From Nocardia beijingensis NBRC 16342 (GTDB lineage Bacteria; Actinomycetota; Actinomycetes; Mycobacteriales; Mycobacteriaceae), in NCBI RefSeq assembly GCF_001612785.1, contig NZ_BDBC01000078.1, forward strand, positions 1-33,956: a stretch of DNA of 33,956 nucleotides, written 5' to 3'. The notes below the pieces were generated by a model. The model ran no database searches. It was not told the origin of the DNA and was given only the letters and a program-made list of their open reading frames with translations. Below, piece by piece: positions 7,632-15,195 of this stretch. The position numbers were made by a program, and so were the translations under genes. Each line of letters opens with the position of its first letter. Positions within the stretch are counted from its first letter, which is position 1.

Positions 7632-7892
7632 ATGACCAATCACACACATTCGGTGACATTGCTGACTCGCGCGGGCTGCGGACTGTGTGCGACGGCACTG
7701 GAACAGCTGCGCGCGATCTGCGCCGAATTCGGTATCGAACCGGGGACCGTCGACGTCGACGAAGCCGCCGCTACCGACCCTGGCCTGCGCGCGGAGTACG
7801 GCGACCGGCTTCCCGTCGTCCTGCTCGACGGCCGCGAACACAGCTATTTCGATGTCGACGAGACCCGATTGCGGGCCGACCTGAAGCGCTGA
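7632..7892 (+). CDS. Glutaredoxin family protein (Rv0508-like)
   Basis: This is an 86-aa small thioredoxin-fold protein (DUF836-type glutaredoxin-like). It has the redox motif C16-G-L-C19 after a first beta strand, and the cis-Pro segment RLPVVLLDG typical of the fold. It probably acts as a cytoplasmic thiol-disulfide carrier; the reductant in a mycothiol-using actinobacterium is not evident from sequence. It lies just upstream of the redox-sensing rex operon, as the homologous gene lies before hemA in mycobacteria, but a separate promoter region (7893-8132) intervenes. Confidence 0.87.
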   Translation: MTNHTHSVTLLTRAGCGLCATALEQLRAICAEFGIEPGTVDVDEAAATDPGLRAEYGDRLPVVLLDGREHSYFDVDETRLRADLKR

Positions 7893-7962
7893 GCGCGCCG
7901 TTTTCCGTCCGATTCGGCCGCTGTGCTGGTCGCGGCGGAAAATGAGGCCAATTTCACCGACT

Positions 7963-7991
7963 TTGTGCAGGGCTTCACAAGCAGTTACGGT
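7963..7991 (+). promoter_or_regulatory. Rex operator overlapping the rex-hemACD promoter
   Basis: Bases 7963-7980 read TTGTGCA-GGGC-TTCACAA. This matches the known actinobacterial Rex operator TTGTGAA-N4-TTCACAA at 13 of 14 defined positions. The first six bases (TTGTGC) can serve as a -35 box, followed after 17 bases by TACGGT (7986-7991) as a TANNNT -10. Bound Rex would therefore block RNA polymerase directly. Transcription would start near 7998, leaving a leader of about 135 bases. This supports autoregulation of the rex-hem operon by NADH/NAD+. Confidence 0.85.
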
Positions 7992-8132
7992 GGTGGCAAC
8001 GCGACCCGCATGCCGAGGCTGCGGAGCCGCCCCGAAATCCGAACTTCGACCCCATGGCACCGGACCGTCCCCGGGTCAGAGGGGGTCGAGCGACGAACCG
8101 GAGCCCGAGGCCCGGGACGAGGAGCCGACGAC

Positions 8133-8993
8133 GTGACAGAGCAGCATGAGGCGCCAGGCGGCGTCTCCGGCAGGGCTCTGCAGAAGGACATCCCGCAGGC
8201 CACCGTCGCGCGGCTGGCTACCTATCTTCGGGTCCTCGCCATGTTGGCCGACGACGGTGTTGCCATCGTATCGAGTGAGGAACTGGCTGTCGCGGCGGGT
8301 GTCAATTCGGCCAAATTGCGCAAGGATCTGTCCTTCCTCGGCCCCAACGGCGTTCGCGGCGTCGGTTACGACGTGGCCAAGCTCCGCTCCCGGATCGAGG
8401 ACGTGCTCGGCCTGTCGGAAGGCCACCGCGTCGTGCTGGTCGGCGCGGGGAACCTGGGCCGGGCGCTGGTCGGCTACGGGGGGTTCCGGCGGCGCGGTTT
8501 CACGGTGGTCGGCATCCTCGACAGCGACCCCGACGTGATCGGCATGGTGGTCGCGGGCCTGGTGGTGCGCGACGTCGCCGAACTGCCCGCGGCGGTCGCC
8601 GAGCTGGAGCCGACCATCGCCGTGATCACGGTGCCCGACGACGCGGCCCAGGAGGTGTGCGATCGCCTCGTCGCGTGCGGATTGCAGTCGATTCTGAGCT
8701 TCGCGCCCTGCGAGCTGGTCGCACCGGCGACGGTCGAGGTCCGCCGCGTCGATCTGGCCGTCGAGATGCAGATGCTGTCGTTCGAACGGGTGCGCAACGC
8801 GGAGCAGGCTCCGCTGCCGGAGGTCGCGCACGCCGGATCGGGTCGCATCGCCCACCGCCTGCCGACATCGCACGCGGCGCAGGCGCACCCGGCGCTCCAG
8901 CACTCGGCAACCTCGCATACGGCAGCCCCGCATTCGGCAACCTCGCATACGGCAACGGAGCCAAGCAGCAAGGGATCGGTGGTCACACCATGA
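8133..8993 (+). CDS. rex: Redox-sensing transcriptional repressor Rex
   Basis: Rex binds DNA when NAD+ dominates and releases it when NADH rises. The 286-aa product has an N-terminal winged helix (residues about 20-80, with GVNSAKLRKDLSFLGPNGVRG-type recognition region) and a Rossmann domain with GAGNLG at 104-109. The 3' end adds a roughly 40-residue tail of His/Ser/Thr/Ala repeats not needed for the core fold. GTG 8133 is chosen because GAGGAG lies eight bases upstream; an earlier in-frame start would place the Rex operator inside the coding region. The stop overlaps the hemA start (ATGA), as in the rex-hemACD operon of Streptomyces. Confidence 0.96.
   Translation: MTEQHEAPGGVSGRALQKDIPQATVARLATYLRVLAMLADDGVAIVSSEELAVAAGVNSAKLRKDLSFLGPNGVRGVGYDVAKLRSRIEDVLGLSEGHRVVLVGAGNLGRALVGYGGFRRRGFTVVGILDSDPDVIGMVVAGLVVRDVAELPAAVAELEPTIAVITVPDDAAQEVCDRLVACGLQSILSFAPCELVAPATVEVRRVDLAVEMQMLSFERVRNAEQAPLPEVAHAGSGRIAHRLPTSHAAQAHPALQHSATSHTAAPHSATSHTATEPSSKGSVVTP
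8901..8954 (+). repeat. Tandem repeat in the rex 3' end
   Basis: A 30-base unit (8901-8930) is followed by a nearly identical 24-base partial copy (8931-8954), differing at two positions. It encodes HSATSHTAAP then HSATSHTATE. Each unit can also be read as two degenerate 15-base halves. Confidence 0.85.
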
Positions 8994-10432
8994 GCGTTCT
9001 TCTCGTCGGCATATCGCACCGCAGCGCGCCGGTCCCGGTGCTGGAGAAGGTGGCCGTCACCGATGCCGACCGGCCGAAGCTGATCGACCGCCTGATCTCC
9101 TCCAGTCACGTGTCCGAGGCGATGATCGTCTCCACCTGCAACCGGGTCGAGGTCTACGCGGTGGTCGACGCCTTCCACGGCGGTCTCGCCGAGATCGGCG
9201 ACCTGCTGACCAAGCACTCCGGCCTGCCGATGCCGGATCTGACCAAGCACGCCTACGTCCGCTACTCCGAGGCCGCCGCCGAGCACCTGTTCGCGGTGGC
9301 CAGCGGGCTGGACTCGATGGTGGTCGGCGAGCAGCAGGTGCTCAGCCAGATCCGCGGCGCCTACGCCTCCGCCGACGCGCAGCGCGCGGTCGGACGGACC
9401 CTGCACGAGCTGGCCCAGCACGCGCTACGGGTGGGCAAGCGGGTGCACGCCGAAACCGGCATCGACCGCGCGGGCGCGTCGGTGGTGTCGGTCGCGCTCG
9501 ATCGCGCGCAGCAGGTGCTCGGCCCGCTGGCGGGCCGGACCGCCGCGGTGGTCGGCGCGGGCGCGATGGGCGGTCTCGCGGTCGCGCATCTGTCCCGCGC
9601 CGGCATCGGCCGGATCATCGTGGTGAACCGCACCATCGCGCGGGCGCGCAGGCTCGCCGAGACCGCGCGGTCGCACGGCGTCGACGCCGAGGCCATGGAG
9701 CTGTCGCGGCTCACCGAGGCGATGTCGGCGACCGATGTGGTGATCACCTGCACCGGCGCGGTCGGCGCGGTCGTGACGCTCGCCGACACCCACCGCGCGC
9801 TCACCGACCGCGAGCGCGGCGAGGAATTCGCCACGGTGGAGCGGCCGTTGGTGTTCTGCGACCTCGGCTTGCCGCGCGATGTGGAGCACGCCGTGGCCGG
9901 GCTGCCCGGCGTCACGCTCATCGACATCGAGACGTTGCAGCGCGATCCGGCCGCGGGCGCCGCCGCCGACGACACCGCCGCCGCCAGGTCGATCGTCGCC
10001 GACGAACTCGCGAAGTACCTGGCCGGACAGCGGATGGCCGAGGTCACCCCGACGGTGGCGGCGCTGCGCCAGCGCGCCGCCGAGGTGGTGGAGGCCGAAC
10101 TGCTGCGCCTGGACTCACGGCTGCCCGGCCTCGCCGACCCGGAACGCGACGAGGTCGCGCGCACGGTGCGCCGGGTGGTCGACAAGTTGCTGCACGCGCC
10201 GACGGTGCGGGTCAAGCAGCTCGCGTCCACGCCGGGCGGCGACAGCTACGCCGAGGCGCTGCGCGAATTGTTCGAACTGAAGCCGGGCGCAGCCCAAGCG
10301 GTCGCCGCGCCGATGGAGATCACCGCGCTCGCGGGCGATCGCGCCGACATCATATCGGCCGACGGGGAGATCGCCCTGGCCGACGACTTCACCGCAGGCC
10401 ATCGCGGCGAGGAACAGGGGCAGACGGCATGA
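8990..10432 (+). CDS. hemA: Glutamyl-tRNA reductase
   Basis: This enzyme reduces glutamyl-tRNA(Glu) to glutamate-1-semialdehyde with NADPH, the first committed step of C5-pathway tetrapyrrole synthesis. The 480-aa protein shows the catalytic domain with Cys50 in STCNR, the GLDSMVVGEQQVLSQIR signature, an NADPH Rossmann motif GAGAMGG, and the long helical dimerisation domain. The last 60 residues are a variable acidic tail. It overlaps rex by four bases and hemC by four bases, so it is expected to be under Rex control. Its product passes to hemL at 20846. Confidence 0.98.
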   Translation: MSVLLVGISHRSAPVPVLEKVAVTDADRPKLIDRLISSSHVSEAMIVSTCNRVEVYAVVDAFHGGLAEIGDLLTKHSGLPMPDLTKHAYVRYSEAAAEHLFAVASGLDSMVVGEQQVLSQIRGAYASADAQRAVGRTLHELAQHALRVGKRVHAETGIDRAGASVVSVALDRAQQVLGPLAGRTAAVVGAGAMGGLAVAHLSRAGIGRIIVVNRTIARARRLAETARSHGVDAEAMELSRLTEAMSATDVVITCTGAVGAVVTLADTHRALTDRERGEEFATVERPLVFCDLGLPRDVEHAVAGLPGVTLIDIETLQRDPAAGAAADDTAAARSIVADELAKYLAGQRMAEVTPTVAALRQRAAEVVEAELLRLDSRLPGLADPERDEVARTVRRVVDKLLHAPTVRVKQLASTPGGDSYAEALRELFELKPGAAQAVAAPMEITALAGDRADIISADGEIALADDFTAGHRGEEQGQTA

Positions 10433-11481
10433 CCATGGTTCACCAAGAAGGCAACGCCACCGCGGGCGGCACCCGGGCGCCGTGGCGCATCGGCACCCGA
10501 GGGAGCCTGCTCGCGCTGACCCAGGCGGGCACGGTGCGCGACGCGCTGATCGCGGCCGGGCAGCCCGCCGAGCTGGTCGTGATCAAGACCGCCGGTGACC
10601 TGTCCTCGGATCCGGTGCAGAAGATCGGCGTCGGCGTGTTCACCTCCGCACTACGCGACGAGCTGGCGGCGGGCACGATCGACATCGCCGTGCACTCCTA
10701 CAAGGACCTGCCGACCGCGCAGGACCCGCGCTTCACCATCGCTGCCATCCCGCCCAGGGAGGACCCCCGCGACGCGCTGGTCGCGCGCGACGGGCTGGTT
10801 CTGGGCGAGTTGCCCGCCGGCGCCAAGGTCGGCACCTCCGCGCCGCGCCGCGCCGCTCAGTTGCGGGCGCTCGGGCTCGGCCTGGACATCGTCCCGCTGC
10901 GCGGCAACCTGGACACCCGGCTGCGCAAGGTCAGCGAGGGCGAGCTGGACGCCGTGGTGGTGGCCAGAGCCGGACTGGCCCGCATCGACCGGCTGGACGC
11001 GGTCACCGAGTCGCTCGAGCCGGTGCAGATGCTCTCCGCTCCCGCACAGGGCGCGCTCGCGGTGGAATGCCGCAGCGACCACACCGCGCTCGTGGACATC
11101 CTGTCCGGCCTGGACGACGCGGCCACCCGGGCGGCGGTCGTCGCCGAGCGGGCGCTGCTGGCCGAACTGGAGGCGGGCTGCACCGCACCGATCGGCGCGG
11201 TCGCCGAGGTGGTCGAATCGCTCGACGACGAAGGGCGGATCGTGGACGAGCTGTCGCTGCGCGCGTGCGCGGCGGCCGTCGACGGATCCGACGTGCTGCG
11301 GGCGTCGGTGGTCGGCGCCCCCGGCGACGCCGCCGAACTCGGCCGCGCGCTTGCCCGCGAGTTGCTCGACATGGGTGCGCGTGAGTTGCTCGCCACCGAA
11401 CCGGACGACGGTTCCACCCGGGCGGTGAGTTCGCCCGCCACAGACTTGCCCAACCCCAGCCCAATGGAGAACAGCCGATGA
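10429..11481 (+). CDS. hemC: Porphobilinogen deaminase (hydroxymethylbilane synthase)
   Basis: This enzyme joins four porphobilinogen molecules into hydroxymethylbilane. The 350-aa protein contains IGTRGSLLAL, the substrate-binding segments VHSYKDLP and GTSAPRR, RGNLDTRLRK, and Cys251 in EAGCTAPIG, which carries the dipyrromethane cofactor. A linker of about 35 residues extends beyond the usual C-terminus. ATG 10429 overlaps the hemA stop (ATGA); ATG 10435 is a close alternative. The stop overlaps the start of a 22-codon reading frame that leads into hemD. Confidence 0.97.
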   Translation: MTMVHQEGNATAGGTRAPWRIGTRGSLLALTQAGTVRDALIAAGQPAELVVIKTAGDLSSDPVQKIGVGVFTSALRDELAAGTIDIAVHSYKDLPTAQDPRFTIAAIPPREDPRDALVARDGLVLGELPAGAKVGTSAPRRAAQLRALGLGLDIVPLRGNLDTRLRKVSEGELDAVVVARAGLARIDRLDAVTESLEPVQMLSAPAQGALAVECRSDHTALVDILSGLDDAATRAAVVAERALLAELEAGCTAPIGAVAEVVESLDDEGRIVDELSLRACAAAVDGSDVLRASVVGAPGDAAELGRALARELLDMGARELLATEPDDGSTRAVSSPATDLPNPSPMENSR

Positions 11482-11546
11482 GCGGAAGCATAGGCACCGT
11501 GCCCGCGGGTATGCCGGAGCCGAGCGCAAGCGAGGTGCAGGCATGA
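11478..11546 (+). CDS. Mini-ORF of 22 codons bridging hemC and hemD
   Basis: An ATG at 11478 overlaps the hemC stop as ATGA, and the frame ends with a TGA that overlaps the hemD ATG (11543-11546), again as ATGA. A GGAGA sits seven bases before its start. It encodes MSGSIGTVPAGMPEPSASEV plus two residues, with no recognisable domain. It may be a translational bridge that couples hemD to hemC rather than a functional peptide. Confidence 0.5.
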   Translation: MSGSIGTVPAGMPEPSASEVQA

Positions 11547-13105
11547 GCCGAGCCACGAAGAAGCACCCCGGTCGCATCCTTTTCGTCGGATCGGGTCCGG
11601 GTGACCCAGCGCTGCTCACCGTACGGGCCCGTGAGGTGATCGGACGAGCCACGCTGGCGTTCACCGATCCCGACGTCGACAAGGGCGTGCTCGCCCTGAT
11701 CGGCACTTCGGTCGAGGCGGGGCCCGACGGGGAACGTCCCGTCGACGTGCGGCCCGCGCTGGGCGAACCCGCCGAAGTCGCCAAGACGCTCATCGCCGAA
11801 GCCCGTGCCGGGCACGACGTGGTGCGCGTGGTCGCGGGCGACCCGCTCACCACCGACTCGGTGATCGCCGAGGTCAACGCCGTCACCCGGTCGCACATGG
11901 TCTTCGAGGTGCTGCCCGGCCTGCCCAACGGCTCCGCGGTGCCCAGCTACGCGGGCATCGCGCTCGGTTCCGGGCACACCGAGGCGGACGTGCGCGGCGA
12001 GGTCGACTGGGCCGCGCTCGCGGCCGCGCCCGGCCCGCTGGTGCTGCACGCGACCTCCGGCCACCTCGCCGAGACCGCGAGCGCCCTGGTCGAGCACGGC
12101 ATGGCCCCGCAGACCCCGGTCGCGGTGACGGTGCGGGGCACCACCCGCCAGCAGCGCACCATCGAGGCCACCTTGGCCACCCTGAACAGCGCGGCCTCCG
12201 AACTGGTCGGCCCGCTGGTGGTGACCATCGGCAAGGTGGTCGCGCAACGCTCGAAGATGTCCTGGTGGGAGTCGCGCGCGCTGTACGGCTGGACCGTGCT
12301 GGTGCCGCGCACCAAGGACCAGGCCGCGGAGATGAGTGAACGGCTCGTGACGCACGGCGCCATCCCGATGGAAGTGCCGACCATCGCGGTCGAGCCGCCG
12401 CGCAGCCCCGCCCAGATGGAGCGCGCGGTCAAGGGTTTGGTCGACGGGCGCTACCAGTGGGTGGTGTTCACCTCCACCAACGCGGTGCGCGCGGTGTGGG
12501 AGAAGTTCGCCGAGTTCGGTCTGGACGCGCGGGCATTCTCCGGTGTGAAGATCGCCTGCGTGGGGGAGGCCACCGCCGACAAGGTGCGCTCCTTCGGCAT
12601 CAACCCCGAGCTGGTGCCGAGCGGCGAGCAGTCCTCCGAGGGTCTGCTGGCCGACTTCCCGCCCTACGACGACGTGTTCGACCCGGTGAACCGGGTGCTG
12701 CTGCCGCGCGCCGATATCGCCACCGAGACGCTGGCCGAAGGTCTGCGCGACCGCGGCTGGGAGATCGACGACGTCACGGCCTACCGCACGGTGCGCGCGT
12801 CGCCGCCGCCCGCGGAGACCCGCGAGATGATCAAGACCGGCGGTTTCGACGCCGTCCTGTTCACCTCGTCCTCCACGGTGCGCAACCTGGTCGGCATCGC
12901 GGGCAAGCCGCACGCACGCACCATCGTGGCCTGCATCGGCCCCAAGACCGCCGAAACCGCCATCGAATTCGGCCTGCGCGTTGACGTGCAGCCCGATGTG
13001 GCCCAGGTCGGTCCCCTGGTCGAAGCGCTGGCCGAGCACGCGGCCCGGCTGCGCGCCGAAGGACTCCTGCCGCCGCCGCGCAAGAAGAGCCGCCGCAGCA
13101 GGTAG
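11543..13105 (+). CDS. hemD: Uroporphyrinogen-III synthase fused to a methyltransferase-like domain
   Basis: This is a 520-aa two-domain protein. Residues about 11-235 have the tetrapyrrole methylase (CobA/SUMT) fold, with VGSGPGDPALLTVRA and PGLPNGSAVPSYAGI. The SAM-loop motif that usually reads GGDPFVFGRG is here VAGDPLTTDSV, so methylase activity is doubtful. Residues about 248-505 are the HemD domain, which closes hydroxymethylbilane to uroporphyrinogen III; it contains VLVPRTKDQA and VVFTSTNAV. The C-terminus is basic. ATG 11543 overlaps the mini-ORF stop. The fused architecture is usual for actinobacterial HemD. It ends the rex-hemACD operon. Confidence 0.94.
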   Translation: MSRATKKHPGRILFVGSGPGDPALLTVRAREVIGRATLAFTDPDVDKGVLALIGTSVEAGPDGERPVDVRPALGEPAEVAKTLIAEARAGHDVVRVVAGDPLTTDSVIAEVNAVTRSHMVFEVLPGLPNGSAVPSYAGIALGSGHTEADVRGEVDWAALAAAPGPLVLHATSGHLAETASALVEHGMAPQTPVAVTVRGTTRQQRTIEATLATLNSAASELVGPLVVTIGKVVAQRSKMSWWESRALYGWTVLVPRTKDQAAEMSERLVTHGAIPMEVPTIAVEPPRSPAQMERAVKGLVDGRYQWVVFTSTNAVRAVWEKFAEFGLDARAFSGVKIACVGEATADKVRSFGINPELVPSGEQSSEGLLADFPPYDDVFDPVNRVLLPRADIATETLAEGLRDRGWEIDDVTAYRTVRASPPPAETREMIKTGGFDAVLFTSSSTVRNLVGIAGKPHARTIVACIGPKTAETAIEFGLRVDVQPDVAQVGPLVEALAEHAARLRAEGLLPPPRKKSRRSR

Positions 13106-13135
13106 TTGTGTTGGATTTGCCGCGAATTCAACGCG

Positions 13136-13815
13136 GCGAACGGCGGCTGCTCGGTCTCGCTTCGCTCGAAACCTGTGGTCGGGGTGCGCTGGGCGCGTGA
13201 GCGTCCGAGGTCGCGACCCGGTGCGCGGTTAGGGCGGCCGATTGTCGGGAGCGACGCGCGATTCGGCGCGGGGTACGGCGGCCGCTCGGCCGCGAGCCGG
13301 GATGTGGTTGTTTTCCAGCGCCCCCGCCGCTGGGTGTTCGCGGCCATCTGAGGGCTCGCGAACGGCGGATGCTCGGCCTCGCCTCGCTCGAAACCTGTGG
13401 TCGGGGTGCGCCGGGCGCGTGAGCGTCCGAGGTCGGGACCTGGTGCGCGGGTGAGGGCGGCCGGTTGCCAGGGGTGGGAGCTTGGCTCGGCGCGGGTGCT
13501 GCGGTCACTTGGACGGCAGCCGGGCCGTGAGCGGCGGATGCTTGGTCTCGCTTCGCTCGAAACCGTGGTCGGAGTCGATGGCCGCGTGAGGGTCCGAAGT
13601 CGGGACCCGGTGCGTAGGTGAAGGCGGCCGGTCGCCATGGAACCTGTGGTCAGGGTGCGCTGGGCGCGTGAGTGTTCGAGGTCGGGACCCGGTGTGCGGG
13701 TGAGGGCGGGCCGATTGTCAGGGGCGGGAGCCTGGCTCGGCGCAGGGTCCGGCGGCCGGTGGGGCGAGCCGGGCCGCGAATGACGGATGCCCGTCGCGCT
13801 TCACTCGAAGACATG
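13136..13815 (+). repeat. Decayed tandem array of a ~110-220 bp repeat
   Basis: Heads of related units begin at about 13136, 13358, 13527 and 13776, with a head-less unit from about 13639. Each full unit has a 34-base head (GCGAACGGCGGATGCTCGG-type, ending CTCGCTTCGCTCGA), a middle GAAACCTGTGGTCGGGGTGC, a GGTCGGGACCCGGTGCG block and a tail GAGGGCGGCCG...GGCTCGGCG. Identity falls and spacing varies (about 222, 170, 110 and 140). A single head also occurs at 6393. No plausible protein is encoded on either strand. Bases 13816-13992 hold nothing recognised. Confidence 0.8.
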
Positions 13816-13992
13816 GTTGAGCTGGTGTATTCGGGGGCGAGTGGGCTCATTGGTTGAGGGAGGCCGTCATTCGAGGCCGGAGCGAGGTCGGATGTGGCCG
13901 GGTGCCGCGTCGAGAAGCGGGCTCGCTTGTCCATCCTGATTCGACCTTCCACTGCTCTCGGCAGGTCTCGGTTCTACTGGCCTGTCAATGTA

Positions 13993-14060
13993 TTTGAACT
14001 TACTGGTTTTCCCTTGCCGTTGCCTCGACGGAACTATTAGTTTGGACCAGTCAGTTCAAA
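13993..14060 (+). promoter_or_regulatory. Promoter between two inverted operator-like arms, upstream of the Dabb gene
   Basis: The left arm TTTGAACTTACTGGT (13993-14007) and right arm ACCAGTCAGTTCAAA (14046-14060) are inverted copies matching at 14 of 15 positions, separated by 38 bases. Between them lie TTGCCG (14014-14019) and, 18 bases later, TAGTTT (14038-14043), a reasonable promoter, with a small palindrome AACTA-T-TAGTT (14032-14042). This looks like a regulated promoter bound at two sites by one dimeric regulator. No regulator gene is adjacent. Confidence 0.6.
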
Positions 14061-14073
14061 ATAGGAGACCAGG

Positions 14074-14475
14074 ATGATCGTTCATCAGCTGCGTTTCAAG
14101 TTCCGCGAAGGTACTACGGAGGAGGAGAAGGACGCCGTTCTCGCGCTCATGCGGCGGACGGCGTCGGTGGAGTCGGTTTCGTTCTCGACAGTCGGTCAGC
14201 ACCTGGGCGATCCGTCGGAGGGCCTGACGCACGCTTACTGTGTCGGCCTGGCGGATCTCGATGCGGTGGAGCGGTATATGTACGACCCGGTGCATCTCGC
14301 GGGCGATCCGCAGATCATTCCGCATCTGGACACGCTGATCATCGGTCCGGATGCCTCCGATGATCCGGATCCCGATCTCGGCGCGAAACTGCAGGCGCTG
14401 CACGAGCGTAAAGTCGCCGAGTACCCCGAGTGGGGACGATTGATGGAAACGATTCCGAACGTCCGGATGGCTTGA
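14074..14475 (+). CDS. Dabb (stress-responsive alpha/beta-barrel) domain protein
   Basis: This is a 133-aa protein opening MIVHQLRFKFREGTTEEEKD, the typical first strand and helix of the Dabb/ferredoxin-like barrel. The segments THAYCVGLADLDAVERYMYDPVH-type and GDPQIIPHLD follow as the later strand and helix of the fold. Dabb proteins include small dimeric enzymes and stress-induced proteins, so the reaction is unknown. ATG 14074 has AGGAG six bases upstream. Its transcription is probably controlled through the paired arms directly upstream. Bases are less GC-extreme in the promoter than in the flanks. Confidence 0.85.
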   Translation: MIVHQLRFKFREGTTEEEKDAVLALMRRTASVESVSFSTVGQHLGDPSEGLTHAYCVGLADLDAVERYMYDPVHLAGDPQIIPHLDTLIIGPDASDDPDPDLGAKLQALHERKVAEYPEWGRLMETIPNVRMA

Positions 14476-14806
14476 CACTCGAGCGTGACCGCACTCGACA
14501 TCCGGGTGGGTGCGCGATTGTCAACGCGGCCACGGCATGTCGGTCGCGACCGAAGGCGCGGCCGCCGCGAAAGACTGAGGCGGCGTCGATCGACTTCGGC
14601 CCTTTGGGTCGGCGGGCCGTCGCTCGGGTGTGGGCCGGCCCGCGACCGGGAGCATGCGCGTCGCTCGTAACGAGTGGTCGAGCTGCCGTGGGTTGGTGGA
14701 TTCACCGTGCCGCGTCACTCGGAGATGAGCTGGACCGGCACGCCGACTCGGGTCGGCTGTGCCGGGTCCAGCGGTATGGATCAGCGCGGGCCGCGCCACT
14801 CGAAGG
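14476..14806. other. Gene-free stretch
   Basis: These 331 bases between two convergent genes show no reading frame with convincing composition or motifs, and no repeat or hairpin that I can support. Confidence 0.55.
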
Positions 14807-15079
14807 TCAGTACCGCCTGCGCATCAAGGTGCGGACCATGGCGCAGGTGGCATCCGACGGTGGGCGGATGCCGATCACCTCGGCGGTGTGCCTGATCCGC
14901 TTGTTCGTCGCGTAACTCGGTGCGTAGACACCGGAGTCGAGCAACGCGATCGCCAGGCGCATCGCCTTGAGCCGCCGGTTGTGCATGACGTACCACGCCC
15001 GGGGACGGCCCGGTGGCAGCGGGCGCTTCTGCAAAGGGGTGTAGGGGCGATCGATGAGAACGGTTTGCGGTGTGCGCAT
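14807..15079 (-). CDS. Hypothetical small basic protein
   Basis: This is a 90-aa protein of unrecognised family. The N-terminal third is Pro/Arg-rich. The middle (RAWYVMHNRRLKAMRLAIAL) looks helical and the rest carries IRPPSDATC. Composition (about 20 Arg/Lys) suggests nucleic-acid contact, but no known DNA-binding motif is seen. ATG 15079 is preferred over ATG 15085 because GGAGGG lies six bases before it and directly abuts 15085. It stands alone, convergent with the Dabb gene, in the stretch that separates hemD from hemB. Confidence 0.65.
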   Translation of the reverse strand: MRTPQTVLIDRPYTPLQKRPLPPGRPRAWYVMHNRRLKAMRLAIALLDSGVYAPSYATNKRIRHTAEVIGIRPPSDATCAMVRTLMRRRY

Positions 15080-15195
15080 TGGCATCCCTCCCGTGGCGAT
15101 CGGGGGCGGACGAGCCCCCTCGAACGTACCTTCGATTCTACCCGGGGGTACCGACAAACTTGGCTGGCCAGAAGGGTTTTCGAGACATGCGGCGG

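Noticed and set aside
7923..8132. Upstream extension of rex from an earlier in-frame start
   Set aside because: It would contain the Rex operator and promoter, and GTG 8133 has a well-placed ribosome-binding site.
11003..13039. Long minus-strand reading frame of 678 codons opposite hemC and hemD
   Set aside because: It mirrors the codon pattern of the plus-strand genes and shows no family motif.
12781..13638. Minus-strand frame running through the repeat array with repeated peptide phrases
   Set aside because: The repeated phrases only reflect the DNA repeats; there is no start signal or domain, and it overlaps hemD.
13136..13815. Repeat array considered as a CRISPR
   Set aside because: Units are long, diverged and irregularly spaced, without short identical repeats, unique spacers or cas genes.
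14430..14915. Plus-strand frame of 161 codons after the Dabb gene
   Set aside because: It overlaps the Dabb 3' end and the minus-strand small gene, has no ribosome-binding site, and its composition is unlike the genes around it.
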